Positions 42,814 to 51,967 of a stretch of 64,000 nt of DNA are shown piece after piece (within the stretch, counting starts at the first letter, position 1; the number at the start of each line of letters is the position of its first letter). The notes beneath the pieces were generated by a model. It searched no databases. It saw only the letters and a program-made list of their open reading frames with translations, and had not been told where the DNA came from. Made by a program: the position numbers and the translations under genes. The stretch is from SIG480 sp045537045 (GTDB taxonomy: Bacteria > Bacillota > Clostridia > Oscillospirales > JAAYXM01): positions 62,001 through 126,000 of the forward strand of contig JAZSOS010000043.1 of assembly GCA_045537045.1 (NCBI GenBank), given 5' to 3'.

Positions 42814-45096
42814 GTGAGTGGTTTGGGAAAAAGATATCTGTTTTGGTTTTGCGCATCCTTTGTCGCAACTGCGGCCGTCTGGTTTTTTAGCGGGACGGCT
42901 CTCGGCTTTTTGTGCCTGTGTATACTGTTTCTTTTACCGACGGTTATTTTTCTTTGTATGACGGAAAACAGATTCAGCGCGTCGCTCGTGTTGCTTGCGG
43001 CAGTGCTGTCGCTTGTATACCAGTATTGTTTTACCGTAAACGATATGCTTCCGAGAAACTTTTTCGGTAAATCAGAGATCACAGCAGAGGTAGAGTCATA
43101 TCCGGGCAATACAGATTCCGGCAAATACTCGTTTGATGTGAGAATCACTTATAACGGCAAGAATGTAAATGCTCTTGTGTATTCTGAATCTGTTCCTGAA
43201 AGTCTTTCACCAGGCGATACTGTGCATATGAAGGCAAGTCTTTATGAGCTTGAAAATACCCGATATTTTGCACAAAAGACATATTATAAGGCGAGGTATA
43301 AGGACACCGTGATGTTCGCGGAAGACGTAGTTGTTCTGTCGGAAAACGCAGAAATGAAGCTCAGGCATGTTCCTCAGCTTCTTGCTAAATGTTTTAAAGA
43401 TAAGGTTCGGGATATTTACAATGTGCGCTCGGCTTCGCTTGTAAACTCGCTGATTATGGGTGATAAGAGCGGACTTTCGGAAGATTTTCGCGATAATCTG
43501 TCTGCAACGGGAATGTCTCATACCGTTTCGGTTTCGGGACTTCACATTTCTTTCATACTCGGCTTGTTTTTGTGTTTTTCAAAAAATAAATACATAATGC
43601 TTGCCTCTCAGCCGCTTGTTTTTCTTTTCGTACTTATGGTGGGTGCACCTCAATCTGCTCTTCGCGCATTTATTATGCAGATGTTTGTTGTTCTGGCTGC
43701 TTTCGGGAAAAGGGAATATGACCAGCTTACAGCGCTGTCCTTTTCTGCGTTTTTGTTATGTGTTCTGAATCCTTACTGTGTGACGGATTCCGCATTTCTG
43801 TTGTCATTTGCAGCAACTCTTGGTATAATAGTATTATACCCTAAGCTACGTGAAGTTTTTGAACGTTTCACGGTACATAAAAAGAGCTATTTGCGAAAGC
43901 TGACAGTAGGAATGGTGTCAGTTGCGGCGGTGTCTGTTTCCGCAACAGTTTTCACAGCTCCACTTACGGCATATTTGTTCGGTACAGTTTCCATAGTAGG
44001 TCCGGTTGCGAACATAATCCTGAATGTGTTTATATCTGCCGTTTTTTCTTTCGGTTTTGTAAATACGTTGCTTGGTTTCTTGCTCCCGTCTGTCGCAAAG
44101 GTAGGCGTGTATATTATAGATTTTTTGGTGGGAATTATTATGAGTATTGTAAATGCGTTGGCAGCGCTTCCTGTGTCTGAGATTTTTACAGGTGAGCCGG
44201 TCGTTCTTTTTACGATATGCTTTATCTGTTTTGTAGTCGTCTATGCAATTTTAGCGGGAAGAAAGAAGCTTCGCCTTCCTGTTTCTCTGATATTAATACT
44301 GCTTGCCGTTATCTGTGCTTTTGTGGTAATGAATGGCGAAAAGTCTCAGCAACCGTATGGCGAAGGGATTCGATTTGATGTTCTTGATGTAGGGCAGGGA
44401 CAGTGTATTGTTGCAACATCGGGAGAATCCTGCGCTGTTATCGACTGCGGAGGTGATGTCCCTGCAGAGCGCATTGCCATATCGCATCTTTTCGGTCTCG
44501 GCGTTTCGGATATTGACGCACTTGTTCTTACTCATGCTCATTCCGACCACGCAAACGGAGCGGAATATCTTATGAGGTCTGTCAGTACAAAAGCAGTGTA
44601 TATGCCCGCAACCGATAGAGAAAATGCAACGTTTATAGATATCGCCGACAGTGCGGTAAAAGAGTGCAATACAGTATTTGTAGATGAAGATATAACAATA
44701 GAACTTGAAGGAATGGAAATAAAGCTTCTCACGCTTCCTATGGGAAGTGACGAGAACGAAAACGGCCTTGTCGTTCTTGTGTGTGACGGCGAGTATGAAC
44801 TTCTAATAACGGGCGATATTGCAACGTCCAACGAAAAGCTCATTCTTGACCGCATTCCGGATTGTGAGAGTTACATAGTAGGACACCACGGTTCAAAAAC
44901 ATCAAGCTCGCAGGCCCTTTTGAACCGCGCTCTCCCTGAGCTGTCCGTTATTTCCGTAGGTGAAGGTAACTCTTACGGTCATCCTTCATCACAGGCGATG
45001 AAGAGGCTTCGCAATATTGGCTCTGAGATAAGAAGAACCGATACGGAAGGAACATTGACCTTTTATTCGCGAGAAAAGGAGGCAGAAGCGGAATGA
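42814..45096 (+). CDS. comEC: ComEC/Rec2 DNA-uptake protein
   Basis: A protein of about 760 residues. An N-terminal OB-like region, the competence domain with many helices (about residues 200-480, around SVSGLHISFILGLFL), and a C-terminal metallo-beta-lactamase domain with LTHAHSDHANGAEYL and GHHGSKTSSSQ. ComEC is the membrane channel for single-stranded DNA uptake. The start is uncertain: the open frame reaches 42760, inside the fba terminator, so I prefer the GTG at 42814, although its ribosome site is poor. holA overlaps the end by four bases. Confidence 0.9.
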   Translation: MSGLGKRYLFWFCASFVATAAVWFFSGTALGFLCLCILFLLPTVIFLCMTENRFSASLVLLAAVLSLVYQYCFTVNDMLPRNFFGKSEITAEVESYPGNTDSGKYSFDVRITYNGKNVNALVYSESVPESLSPGDTVHMKASLYELENTRYFAQKTYYKARYKDTVMFAEDVVVLSENAEMKLRHVPQLLAKCFKDKVRDIYNVRSASLVNSLIMGDKSGLSEDFRDNLSATGMSHTVSVSGLHISFILGLFLCFSKNKYIMLASQPLVFLFVLMVGAPQSALRAFIMQMFVVLAAFGKREYDQLTALSFSAFLLCVLNPYCVTDSAFLLSFAATLGIIVLYPKLREVFERFTVHKKSYLRKLTVGMVSVAAVSVSATVFTAPLTAYLFGTVSIVGPVANIILNVFISAVFSFGFVNTLLGFLLPSVAKVGVYIIDFLVGIIMSIVNALAALPVSEIFTGEPVVLFTICFICFVVVYAILAGRKKLRLPVSLILILLAVICAFVVMNGEKSQQPYGEGIRFDVLDVGQGQCIVATSGESCAVIDCGGDVPAERIAISHLFGLGVSDIDALVLTHAHSDHANGAEYLMRSVSTKAVYMPATDRENATFIDIADSAVKECNTVFVDEDITIELEGMEIKLLTLPMGSDENENGLVVLVCDGEYELLITGDIATSNEKLILDRIPDCESYIVGHHGSKTSSSQALLNRALPELSVISVGEGNSYGHPSSQAMKRLRNIGSEIRRTDTEGTLTFYSREKEAEAE

Positions 45097-46106
45097 ATAT
45101 GAAAGTGGAAGAATTCAAGCAAAAGCTTAAAGCGGGAGAGTTTTCTTCTTTGTATATTTTTTACGGAGAAGAAGTATATCTTCTTGAACATTATCTTTCC
45201 GAGCTTCAAAAAAAGGTTGTCGGGGATATGATGCCGGAATTTAACCTGACGGTTATAAATAAAGAACCGGAGTTTAATGAGCTTGCCGACGTTGTGGAAA
45301 GCTATCCTGCAATGAGTGACCGCCGCCTTGTAATTGTTCGTGATTTTGATGTTATATCTGCAAACGCGGATTTTTCCGAAAAGGCAGAGAAGCTTTTTTC
45401 TGATATGCCGGAGCATTGCGTGCTTGTTTTTGTGTATTCAAATGTCGAGTACAAGCCTGATAAAAGAAGGAAACTGTATAAGGTTTTTGAGAAATACGGT
45501 TATGCGGTCGATTTTAGAAAACAGTCACGCACCGATTTAATTTCATGGATAAAGCGCAGATTTCTTGCAAATGGCAAGGATATTAGCTCAGATACCGCTG
45601 ATTTTATGATGTATTACTGCGGAGAGATTATGCAACAGCTTATTCCCGAAATTGAAAAGGTATCGGCATATGCAAAGAAGAAGGAAATCTCGCGTACCGA
45701 CATAGAAAGTATTGCATCGCGTAATGTGACATCGGCGGTATTCGATGCCGCTAATGCCGTGGCAGAGAAAAAATACGGAGAGGCACTTTCTGTTCTGGAA
45801 GACCTTGAGGCACAAAATGAGAAACCTATTCCGGTTCTCGCGCTTATCGCACAGCAGTTTCGCCGCCTTTATGCTGCAAAGCTTATTATGGAACGCGGTG
45901 GCGGAAAAAATGAGGTAATGGAGCTGTTCGATATGAGAAGTGACTATCCTGCGCGTCTTGCTCTGAATGCGGCACGTGCGATGAGTAAAGCGCATCTCCG
46001 ACGCTCAATTGAACTTACTACCCATGCAGACGAAAAGCTTAAATTCGGTGCGGGGTGGGAGGTTCTGTCTACGCTTATTGCGTCAATAGCCGCGGAGGGG
46101 AAATGA
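45093..46106 (+). CDS. holA: DNA polymerase III delta subunit
   Basis: A 337-residue clamp-loader subunit. It begins MNMKVEEFKQKLKAGEFSSL and has the P-loop-like region YIFYGEEVYLLEHYL typical of delta, which lacks ATPase activity, then the collar domain with LIAQQFRRLYAAKL. It opens the sliding clamp. It follows comEC as in most Firmicutes. An AAAGGAGG site lies upstream. Confidence 0.93.
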   Translation: MNMKVEEFKQKLKAGEFSSLYIFYGEEVYLLEHYLSELQKKVVGDMMPEFNLTVINKEPEFNELADVVESYPAMSDRRLVIVRDFDVISANADFSEKAEKLFSDMPEHCVLVFVYSNVEYKPDKRRKLYKVFEKYGYAVDFRKQSRTDLISWIKRRFLANGKDISSDTADFMMYYCGEIMQQLIPEIEKVSAYAKKKEISRTDIESIASRNVTSAVFDAANAVAEKKYGEALSVLEDLEAQNEKPIPVLALIAQQFRRLYAAKLIMERGGGKNEVMELFDMRSDYPARLALNAARAMSKAHLRRSIELTTHADEKLKFGAGWEVLSTLIASIAAEGK

Positions 46107-46693
46107 TGAAGTGCGTTCTTGAAACAATTATCGTAGAGGGGCGTTATGATGTAAATACGCTTTCCCAGTGTGTGGATGCCCATATCATCGAAACTTCGGG
46201 ATTCGGTATTTTCAATAACAAGGAAAAGCGTCGGCTTATAGAGCGCCTTGCGGAGAAAAACGGTATAATAGTGCTGACGGACAGTGATGGTGCAGGTCTT
46301 GTTATCCGCAATCATATAGCAAGCATAGCACGCGGAAATATAAAGCATGCATATATCCCCGAAATCGAAGGAAAGGAACGCCGGAAAAGTGTGGCTTCAA
46401 AAGCAGGGCTTCTGGGTGTTGAGGGTATGACACCCGATATAATAATAAATGCTCTCCGGCGCGCCGGTGCAACCTTTACAGATGAGCCCGAAAGGCGTGG
46501 CGCAGGGATTACGAAGCAGGATATGTATGCTATGGGACTTTCCGGTGGAGAAAAAAGCGCGGAAAAAAGAGAAGCTATTGCCCAAAAGCTTGACCTTCCG
46601 AAAAATCTTTCGGCAAATGCATTTCTTGCTGCCGTCAATATGATATTCACACGCGATGAGTTTAAGAAAGCTTTGGAGTGTTGCAAGTTCTAA
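46103..46693 (+). CDS. rnmV: Ribonuclease M5-like Toprim protein
   Basis: A 196-residue protein. The Toprim domain has the conserved Glu in TIIVEGRYDVNTL and the DxD in IVLTDSDGAGLVIR, and a C-terminal helical domain (DUF4093-like) follows. RNase M5 trims the ends of 5S rRNA precursors. I start at the ATG behind GGAGGGG; it overlaps the holA stop. The rsmA partner seen in Bacillus is not next to it, and the DxD is not followed by the FPGE seen in Bacillus M5, so a divergent M5 is possible. Confidence 0.85.
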   Translation: MMKCVLETIIVEGRYDVNTLSQCVDAHIIETSGFGIFNNKEKRRLIERLAEKNGIIVLTDSDGAGLVIRNHIASIARGNIKHAYIPEIEGKERRKSVASKAGLLGVEGMTPDIIINALRRAGATFTDEPERRGAGITKQDMYAMGLSGGEKSAEKREAIAQKLDLPKNLSANAFLAAVNMIFTRDEFKKALECCKF

Positions 46694-46720
46694 TTGTGCG
46701 ACACAGCTTGTATCAATTTC

Positions 46721-46760
46721 AAAACCGGTTGCACATTTTGTTATTGTGCGGCCGGTTTTT
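46721..46760 (+). terminator. Terminator after rnmV
   Basis: AAAACCGG..TGCACA (46721-46735) pairs with TGTGCG.CCGGTTTT (46745-46759) with small mismatches, followed by a run of T. Confidence 0.85.
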
Positions 46761-46789
46761 TCATATATTTTTTAACGAGGTGATTTTAT

Positions 46790-47677
46790 ATGTCAAAGCG
46801 TTATAACAGAGGAAGAAAAAAGCAGAAGAAAAACAAATTTGTATATTTTCGCCTTTTTCTATGTTGCATAATAATCTGCACAGCTGTTGTGCTTAAGTAT
46901 ACAAATACTCCGATAGTGACAAAGATTGCCGAAAAGGTGAGCCATGAGCTTAAACTTGATGATGCGGTTGATGCAATAAGCGGGCTGAAGGATATTGACG
47001 AAAAAATCACCGAGGTTTTCCAAAAAAGCGAAGAGAATGCGGATGACGAAGATGTTTCCGAGTCGGTCTTTAATGAGGATTACTATATAGGTGATAAGGA
47101 TGAGGCTCTTGAGCGGGAAATAGAGGAAGAACGGAAAAGGGCAGAAGCCGAAGCAAAAAAGCTGAGTGTTGAAACACTTAGCTTTCAAATGAGCGAAGAA
47201 GAACTTTTAGATGACACCCGCGCCGAACCGTTCCGAATTCCTCCTCCGTCTTATTGCAGTTATGAAAAGGTGGAGCTTGGATTTAAATACAAGTCTCCGC
47301 TGTTTGGTATTATAACTTCGAAATACGGATACCGTGACCATCCGATAATTGAGGATGCAAGCTTTCATACAGGACTTGACATTGCGGCAAAAAGCGGCAC
47401 TGCGATTTCTGCATTTGCGGACGGAACAGTGGTAGAATCAGGCAAAAACAAAACATATGGCAATTACCTTCTTATAGAACATAAAAACGGAATACGCAGC
47501 TTTTACGGACATAATTCCCGCCTTTCCGTGAAAAAAGGGCAGAGGGTAAAGCTCGGTCAGAAGGTTGCAGAAGTCGGAAGCACAGGGATGTCCACGGGGC
47601 CGCATCTCCATTTTGAAGTGAGAAAGGGAACTGTACGCCTTGATCCGGCTTCCTATATATCTCCCGAAACAGTATGA
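46790..47677 (+). CDS. spoIVFA: SpoIVFA-like membrane M23 peptidase
   Basis: A 295-residue protein with a basic N-terminus, one transmembrane helix (about 20-42), a charged Glu/Lys/Arg-rich coiled region (about 75-130) and a C-terminal LytM/M23 domain. The zinc residues appear intact: FHTGLDIA (His, Asp) and TGPHLHFEVRKGT (HxH). Its position directly before an M50 protease, with a four-base stop/start overlap, suggests SpoIVFA, which holds SpoIVFB inactive in the sporulation membrane. SpoIIQ-like activity is an alternative. Confidence 0.78.
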   Translation: MSKRYNRGRKKQKKNKFVYFRLFLCCIIICTAVVLKYTNTPIVTKIAEKVSHELKLDDAVDAISGLKDIDEKITEVFQKSEENADDEDVSESVFNEDYYIGDKDEALEREIEEERKRAEAEAKKLSVETLSFQMSEEELLDDTRAEPFRIPPPSYCSYEKVELGFKYKSPLFGIITSKYGYRDHPIIEDASFHTGLDIAAKSGTAISAFADGTVVESGKNKTYGNYLLIEHKNGIRSFYGHNSRLSVKKGQRVKLGQKVAEVGSTGMSTGPHLHFEVRKGTVRLDPASYISPETV

Positions 47678-48273
47678 TAAAAAAGACAAAGATTAAGGTC
47701 AGTATTCCATTTGTTTTGCTCATTGCAGTCATGTATATCCTTGATTCCGGAAACGTTTTTATCCCCACGTTTTTTGCCGTAATCATTCATGAACTTTCTC
47801 ATATTGCCGCAATATTTTTGTGCGGGGCAAGTATAGATGTCATTGATATACGCGCTTTCGGAATACGTGTAAATGTTCCGGAGCTTTCATGTAGGCCGTA
47901 TAAAAAGGAAATAATAATAGCCGCCGCAGGACCGCTTGCGGGAATAATAACGGCAAGCTTGGGCTTTGCGGCGGCAAATTTACTGCATACTGCAATTTTT
48001 GATTATTTTATCGGGGTAAATGTTTTGATAACTGCTATAAATCTCATTCCTGTTTATCCGCTTGACGGTGGCAGGATTGTTCTCGGCACAATACTACAGC
48101 ATATTCCGGTAAGAGCGGCATATACCATAAGTTATATACTTGCGATTGTATCAATCGGAACACTTTTTGGTTTGTGTACGTTTCTTGCGTTTCGCGACGC
48201 GATAAATCCGTCACTTGTCATTTTCACCGCATATATCGCGCTTTGCGGAATCAAAGCTCATCCTCGGATTTGA
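47674..48273 (+). CDS. spoIVFB: SpoIVFB-like M50 intramembrane protease
   Basis: A 199-residue polytopic metalloprotease with about six helices. The zinc motif is IIHELSHIAAI and the third ligand is in NLIPVYPLDGGRIV. SpoIVFB cleaves pro-sigma-K in the mother cell. Bacillus SpoIVFB is about 288 residues and ends in a CBS domain that senses ATP; this one stops before any CBS domain. Translation is probably coupled to the M23 gene. Its last 23 bases overlap the end of trmD on the other strand. Confidence 0.8.
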   Translation: MIKKTKIKVSIPFVLLIAVMYILDSGNVFIPTFFAVIIHELSHIAAIFLCGASIDVIDIRAFGIRVNVPELSCRPYKKEIIIAAAGPLAGIITASLGFAAANLLHTAIFDYFIGVNVLITAINLIPVYPLDGGRIVLGTILQHIPVRAAYTISYILAIVSIGTLFGLCTFLAFRDAINPSLVIFTAYIALCGIKAHPRI

Positions 48274-48991
48274 GTTTTTCAACAAAAAGCTTTTCCTTGG
48301 CTGTTAGCGGGGCAGCTTCAAGCATATCCGGACGTTTTTTATATGTACGTATGATAGACTGCTCGCGCCGCCATTTTTTTATGTTGGCATGGTGTCCGGA
48401 AAGAAGAACCTCGGGAACCTCGCGGTCATGCCATACGGAGGGGCGTGTGTACTGAGGATACTCCAGAAGCCCTGCGAAATGGCTTTCCTCGGAAAAACAT
48501 TCCTCGTCCGAAAGAACTCCCGGAAGCATCCTTGCAATGGCATCCGTCACCGCCATTGCCGGAATTTCTCCGCCAGTAAGAACAAAGTCTCCTATTGACA
48601 GTTCTTCGTCAACGCATTCTTCTATAAAACGTTCGTCTATGCCTTCGTAATGACCGCAGACGAGGATTATATGAGAATAATCGCTTGAAAGTGTTTTTGC
48701 CTTTTCCTGATTGAAAACAGAACCCTGCGGCGACATATAGATGGTGTGAGCATCGGGACTGTTTTTCTTTATTTCCGCCCAGCAGTTATATAATGCATCA
48801 GCGAACATAACCATACCCATTCCGCCGCCGTAGGGGTAATCGTCCACCTGCTTCTGCTTGTTTTTTGTATAATCACGTATTTGGTAATATCCAATTTCAA
48901 GTTTTCCGTCGCGGCGTGCGCGTCCTATAATGCTCTCACTCATCATTGCATCACAGGCGTCGGGGAAAAGCGTCATAATGTCAATTCGCAT
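48251..48991 (-). CDS. trmD: tRNA (guanine37-N1)-methyltransferase
   Basis: A 246-residue knotted methyltransferase. It begins MRIDIMTLFPDACDAMMSES and has the SAM-binding pair DDYPYGGGMGMVM and VLTGGEIPAM, then the ARPSVWHDREVPEVL-type region (here TRPSVWHDREVP). It methylates G37 next to the anticodon and prevents frameshifting. The ATG at 48991 overlaps rimM by 11 bases. Confidence 0.96.
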   Translation of the reverse strand: MRIDIMTLFPDACDAMMSESIIGRARRDGKLEIGYYQIRDYTKNKQKQVDDYPYGGGMGMVMFADALYNCWAEIKKNSPDAHTIYMSPQGSVFNQEKAKTLSSDYSHIILVCGHYEGIDERFIEECVDEELSIGDFVLTGGEIPAMAVTDAIARMLPGVLSDEECFSEESHFAGLLEYPQYTRPSVWHDREVPEVLLSGHHANIKKWRREQSIIRTYKKRPDMLEAAPLTAKEKLFVEKLKSEDEL

Positions 48992-49493
48992 CACTTGCAC
49001 CGCCTTTTTCCGTCTTCATTCCGGGAATTGTGCGCACATACATAACTCCGGCATCAATATCAACCTCGCGGATGAACTCTTCAACACCAGGAATCATATA
49101 TTCGTCACGTCCGCGGATAACGTAAACATCATTTGAGGGGAGTGTAAGAACCTCGCGGATTTTTCCGAGTTCCGTTCCATCGGAATCTATAACAGTAAGC
49201 CCCTCTAAGTCTGCAATAAAATACGCGCCGTCATCAAGCTCAACCTCATCGCGGTCGACGCATACACATTTGTTTCTGTATTTCTGTGCTTCATTGATGT
49301 TGTTGATGCCTGTAAGCTTTAAGAGAACACAGGTTTTATGAACTCTTGCGCGCTCAACCTCAAACGGCTTTCCTTCTATATATACAACGTCAAAATCACA
49401 GAGAAAATCATCGGTGTCGCTCCATGGCTGAACCTTGAGCTCACCGTATACGCTGTGTGTGTTAACGATTTTTCCGGCTTCAATAAATTCCAT
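48981..49493 (-). CDS. rimM: 16S rRNA processing protein RimM
   Basis: A 170-residue protein with an N-terminal RimM barrel (EFIEAGKIVNTHSVYGELKV) and a C-terminal PRC-barrel (DGAYFIADLEGLTVIDSDG, later EYMIPGVEEFIREVD). It helps mature the 30S head together with S19. The ATG follows AAGGA; a TTG two codons upstream is less likely. The rpsP-khpA-rimM-trmD order is conserved in Firmicutes. Confidence 0.95.
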   Translation of the reverse strand: MEFIEAGKIVNTHSVYGELKVQPWSDTDDFLCDFDVVYIEGKPFEVERARVHKTCVLLKLTGINNINEAQKYRNKCVCVDRDEVELDDGAYFIADLEGLTVIDSDGTELGKIREVLTLPSNDVYVIRGRDEYMIPGVEEFIREVDIDAGVMYVRTIPGMKTEKGGASDAN

Positions 49494-49560
49494 AACCAAT
49501 TCGTCCTTGAATTATAAATTCGGGGCTGTCACAATATGCGGACAGCCCCGTGATTTTTAA

Positions 49561-49791
49561 TCAGTCAACAATATCGACCGATACCTTGATGTTATCGCGA
49601 AGTGCAGCAGACTTGATGACAGTGCGAATTTCCTTCGCAATGCGACCGTGCTTGCCGATAACCTTACCCATATCGTCAGGAGAAACGCGAAGCTCAAGGA
49701 CAAGTCCGTCCTCTTTTTCTACTTCCGTTACGCTCACAGCATCTGGATTTTCAACAAGGCTTTTTGCAATGTACGTTAAAAGGTCTTTCAT
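49561..49791 (-). CDS. khpA: KH-domain RNA-binding protein KhpA
   Basis: A 76-residue single KH domain with the GxxG loop in MGKVIGKHGRIAKEIRT. KhpA pairs with KhpB and binds many RNAs; in streptococci it affects division and elongation. Its place between rpsP and rimM is diagnostic. The ATG follows AAAAGGTG. Confidence 0.96.
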   Translation of the reverse strand: MKDLLTYIAKSLVENPDAVSVTEVEKEDGLVLELRVSPDDMGKVIGKHGRIAKEIRTVIKSAALRDNIKVSVDIVD

Positions 49792-49828
49792 AGGTTGTCA
49801 CCTTTTCTCCGGTTTCACCGGTGGCAAT

Positions 49829-50071
49829 TTACTGGATAGCACCAGTGCGCTTTAAGAGTGCTTTCACAGTGTCTGTCGGCTGTGCGCCTTTCTTCATCCA
49901 CTCGAGAGCGCGATCTGTATCAATCTTGATTTCTGCCGGCTCTGTAAGGGGGTTGTATGTTCCGATTTCCTCGATGAATCTGCCGTCACGCGGGAATCTT
50001 GAATCAGCAACAACAACACGGTAGAACGGAGCTTTCTTTGCACCGATTCTGCGAAGTCTGATCTTTACCAT
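49829..50071 (-). CDS. rpsP: 30S ribosomal protein S16
   Basis: An 80-residue S16 starting MVKIRLRRIGAKKAPFYRVV, followed by SRFPRDGRFIEEIGTYNPL. It is a primary assembly protein of the 30S subunit. It is directly followed by khpA, and GGAGGTG precedes the start. Confidence 0.98.
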   Translation of the reverse strand: MVKIRLRRIGAKKAPFYRVVVADSRFPRDGRFIEEIGTYNPLTEPAEIKIDTDRALEWMKKGAQPTDTVKALLKRTGAIQ

Positions 50072-50135
50072 TAGTTTTCACCTCCGAAAATTTTATAAAA
50101 GCAAATGTATGATAAATTTGTTTGCTTACGTGAAA

Positions 50136-51506
50136 TTAAAATCCGAACGGAAACCCTTTTCCGCCACCTTTTTGTGCACGGCGCATCTTGCGTGACATCT
50201 GTTTGCCCATGGCACCGCTTGTCATCTGCTTCATCATCTTGCGCGAAGCTTCAAACTGCTTCAAAAGCTTGTTGACCTCTTCAACGGTAACTCCGCTTCC
50301 TGCGGCAATACGTTTTTTGCGGCTGAAGTTTATCTGGTTGGGGTTATCGCGTTCATACGGTGTCATTGAAGAGATAATAGCATCCGTGCGAAGAAGCGCC
50401 CGCTCATCTATCTTTACACCTGAAAGTGCCTTGTGGTCAATGCCGGGGATCATCTTGATGAGGTCGGTCATTGAACCCATGCTCTGCATCTGTTTCATCT
50501 GCTCGCGGAAATCCGTAAGAGTAAATGAGTTTTCGCGGATTTTCTTTTCAAGCTCAATCGCTTGTTTTTCATCAAAAGCCTGCTCGGCTTTTTCTATAAG
50601 AGAAAGAACATCGCCCATGCCGAGTATGCGCGAAGCGATTCGGTCGGGATGGAATTGTTCAATGCCGTCAAGCTTTTCGCCAACACCCACAAATTTTATC
50701 GGTTTGCCGGTAACGGCGCGTACCGAAAGGGCAGCACCGCCTCGTGCATCGCCGTCAAGCTTTGTGAGGAATACGCTGTCGATGCCGAGCGCTTCGTCGA
50801 ATGCTGAAGCTGTGCTTAGGGCATCCTGACCACTCATCGCATCTATAACAAGCATAATCTCGGTGGGGGAAACCTTCTCTTTTATCGACTTAAGCTCATT
50901 CATAAGCTCTTCGTCAATGTGAAGACGTCCCGCTGTGTCGAGGAAAACAATGTCGTTTCCGTGCTTGTTCGCATGCTCAATGGCAAGGTCAGCTATTTCT
51001 ACGGGCTTTTTGCCTTCGGCTTTAAAAACCGGAATGTCAAGCTGAGAACCAAGCACCTCAAGCTGCTTTATCGCGGCGGGACGGTATATGTCACACGCAA
51101 CGAGAAGCGGACGCTTGGATGCGGTTTTTTTAAGGTGTGATGCAAGCTTTGCAATGTTTGTTGTTTTACCTGCACCCTGAAGACCAACAAACATAACAAC
51201 TGTCGGCGGCTTGGGGGAGATATTGAGCTTTTCGCCCTCACTGCCCATCAGTGCGCAGATTTCTTCGTTTACTATTTTAACAATCTGCTGTGCGGGGTTA
51301 AGTCCTTCAAGAACCTCTACGCCAACTGCGCGCTCGGAAACCTTTGAAACAAAATCGCGGACGACTTTGAAATTGACGTCGGCTTCAAGTAAAGCAAGCT
51401 TTATCTCCCGCATGGATTCTTTTATGTCGCGTTCCGTAAGCCGCCCTTTTGAACGGAGCTTTTTAAACGCTGCGGAAAGCTTGTCGGTAAGACTTTCAAA
51501 AGCCAT
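50136..51506 (-). CDS. ffh: Signal recognition particle protein Ffh
   Basis: A 456-residue SRP GTPase. The N domain is followed by G-domain motifs GLQGAGKTTNIAKLASHL, DTAGRL and TKLDGDARGG. The Met-rich M domain (about 310-456, with MKQMQSMGSMTDLIKMIPG) binds SRP RNA and signal peptides. It targets nascent membrane proteins to FtsY and SecYEG. It follows ylxM, its known partner gene. The ATG is preceded by GGAGG. Confidence 0.97.
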   Translation of the reverse strand: MAFESLTDKLSAAFKKLRSKGRLTERDIKESMREIKLALLEADVNFKVVRDFVSKVSERAVGVEVLEGLNPAQQIVKIVNEEICALMGSEGEKLNISPKPPTVVMFVGLQGAGKTTNIAKLASHLKKTASKRPLLVACDIYRPAAIKQLEVLGSQLDIPVFKAEGKKPVEIADLAIEHANKHGNDIVFLDTAGRLHIDEELMNELKSIKEKVSPTEIMLVIDAMSGQDALSTASAFDEALGIDSVFLTKLDGDARGGAALSVRAVTGKPIKFVGVGEKLDGIEQFHPDRIASRILGMGDVLSLIEKAEQAFDEKQAIELEKKIRENSFTLTDFREQMKQMQSMGSMTDLIKMIPGIDHKALSGVKIDERALLRTDAIISSMTPYERDNPNQINFSRKKRIAAGSGVTVEEVNKLLKQFEASRKMMKQMTSGAMGKQMSRKMRRAQKGGGKGFPFGF

Positions 51507-51529
51507 TTACTGCCTCCTGAAAATAAAAA

Positions 51530-51895
51530 TCAATCATCAAGAGCTTTTGCAAGCGTGCGGATATCCATAGCGCAAGCATCAAGCTCAATATTTCTGTAGT
51601 TTGTGTCGTTTATAACCATAATGCGCTCGGCGGCTTCGGTTATCTTTTTAACGTTGTCCGAAAGTCTGCCGTATTTTTCGGCAAGGCCAAGCTTGGATTC
51701 AAAGTTGCGGAGAATTTCTTCGGAGCGGACAATGCTGTCGCGCACACCCTGACGGGTGATTCCGAGGTGTTCTGCGATTTCTGCGAGAGATAAATCTTCG
51801 TTGTAATAAAGGTCGAAAAGCTCACGCTGTTTTTCTGTAAGAATATCTCCGTAAAAATCGAATAAAATCGTAAGTTCAAGAGAGACGTTTCTCAT
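51530..51895 (-). CDS. ylxM: YlxM/UPF0122 helix-turn-helix protein
   Basis: A 121-residue protein with a sigma-70 region-4-like helix-turn-helix: LTEKQRELFDLYYNEDLSLA, then EIAEHLGITRQGVRDSI. It is the constant neighbour of ffh in Firmicutes and modulates SRP function in streptococci. The start is the ATG behind AGGAGG. The longer frame covers the promoter and leader hairpin. It is the first gene of a six-gene operon. Confidence 0.93.
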   Translation of the reverse strand: MRNVSLELTILFDFYGDILTEKQRELFDLYYNEDLSLAEIAEHLGITRQGVRDSIVRSEEILRNFESKLGLAEKYGRLSDNVKKITEAAERIMVINDTNYRNIELDACAMDIRTLAKALDD

Positions 51896-51908
51896 ACCTG
51901 ATCCTCCT

Positions 51909-51932
51909 TTGTAAAGTTGATGCGCTTTACAA
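51909..51932 (-). promoter_or_regulatory. Leader hairpin at the ylxM ribosome site
   Basis: A perfect TTGTAAAG-8-CTTTACAA inverted repeat that directly abuts the AGGAGG site on the minus strand. It could act as an RNA control hairpin or as a DNA operator between promoter and gene. Confidence 0.55.
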
Positions 51933-51938
51933 TATGGT

Positions 51939-51967
51939 ATTTTACCACAAACTGCTCTGCTTGTCAA
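51939..51967 (-). promoter_or_regulatory. Sigma-A promoter of the ylxM-ffh-rpsP operon
   Basis: On the minus strand TTGACA (51962-51967) and TAAAAT (51939-51944) with a 17-base spacer. Confidence 0.85.
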
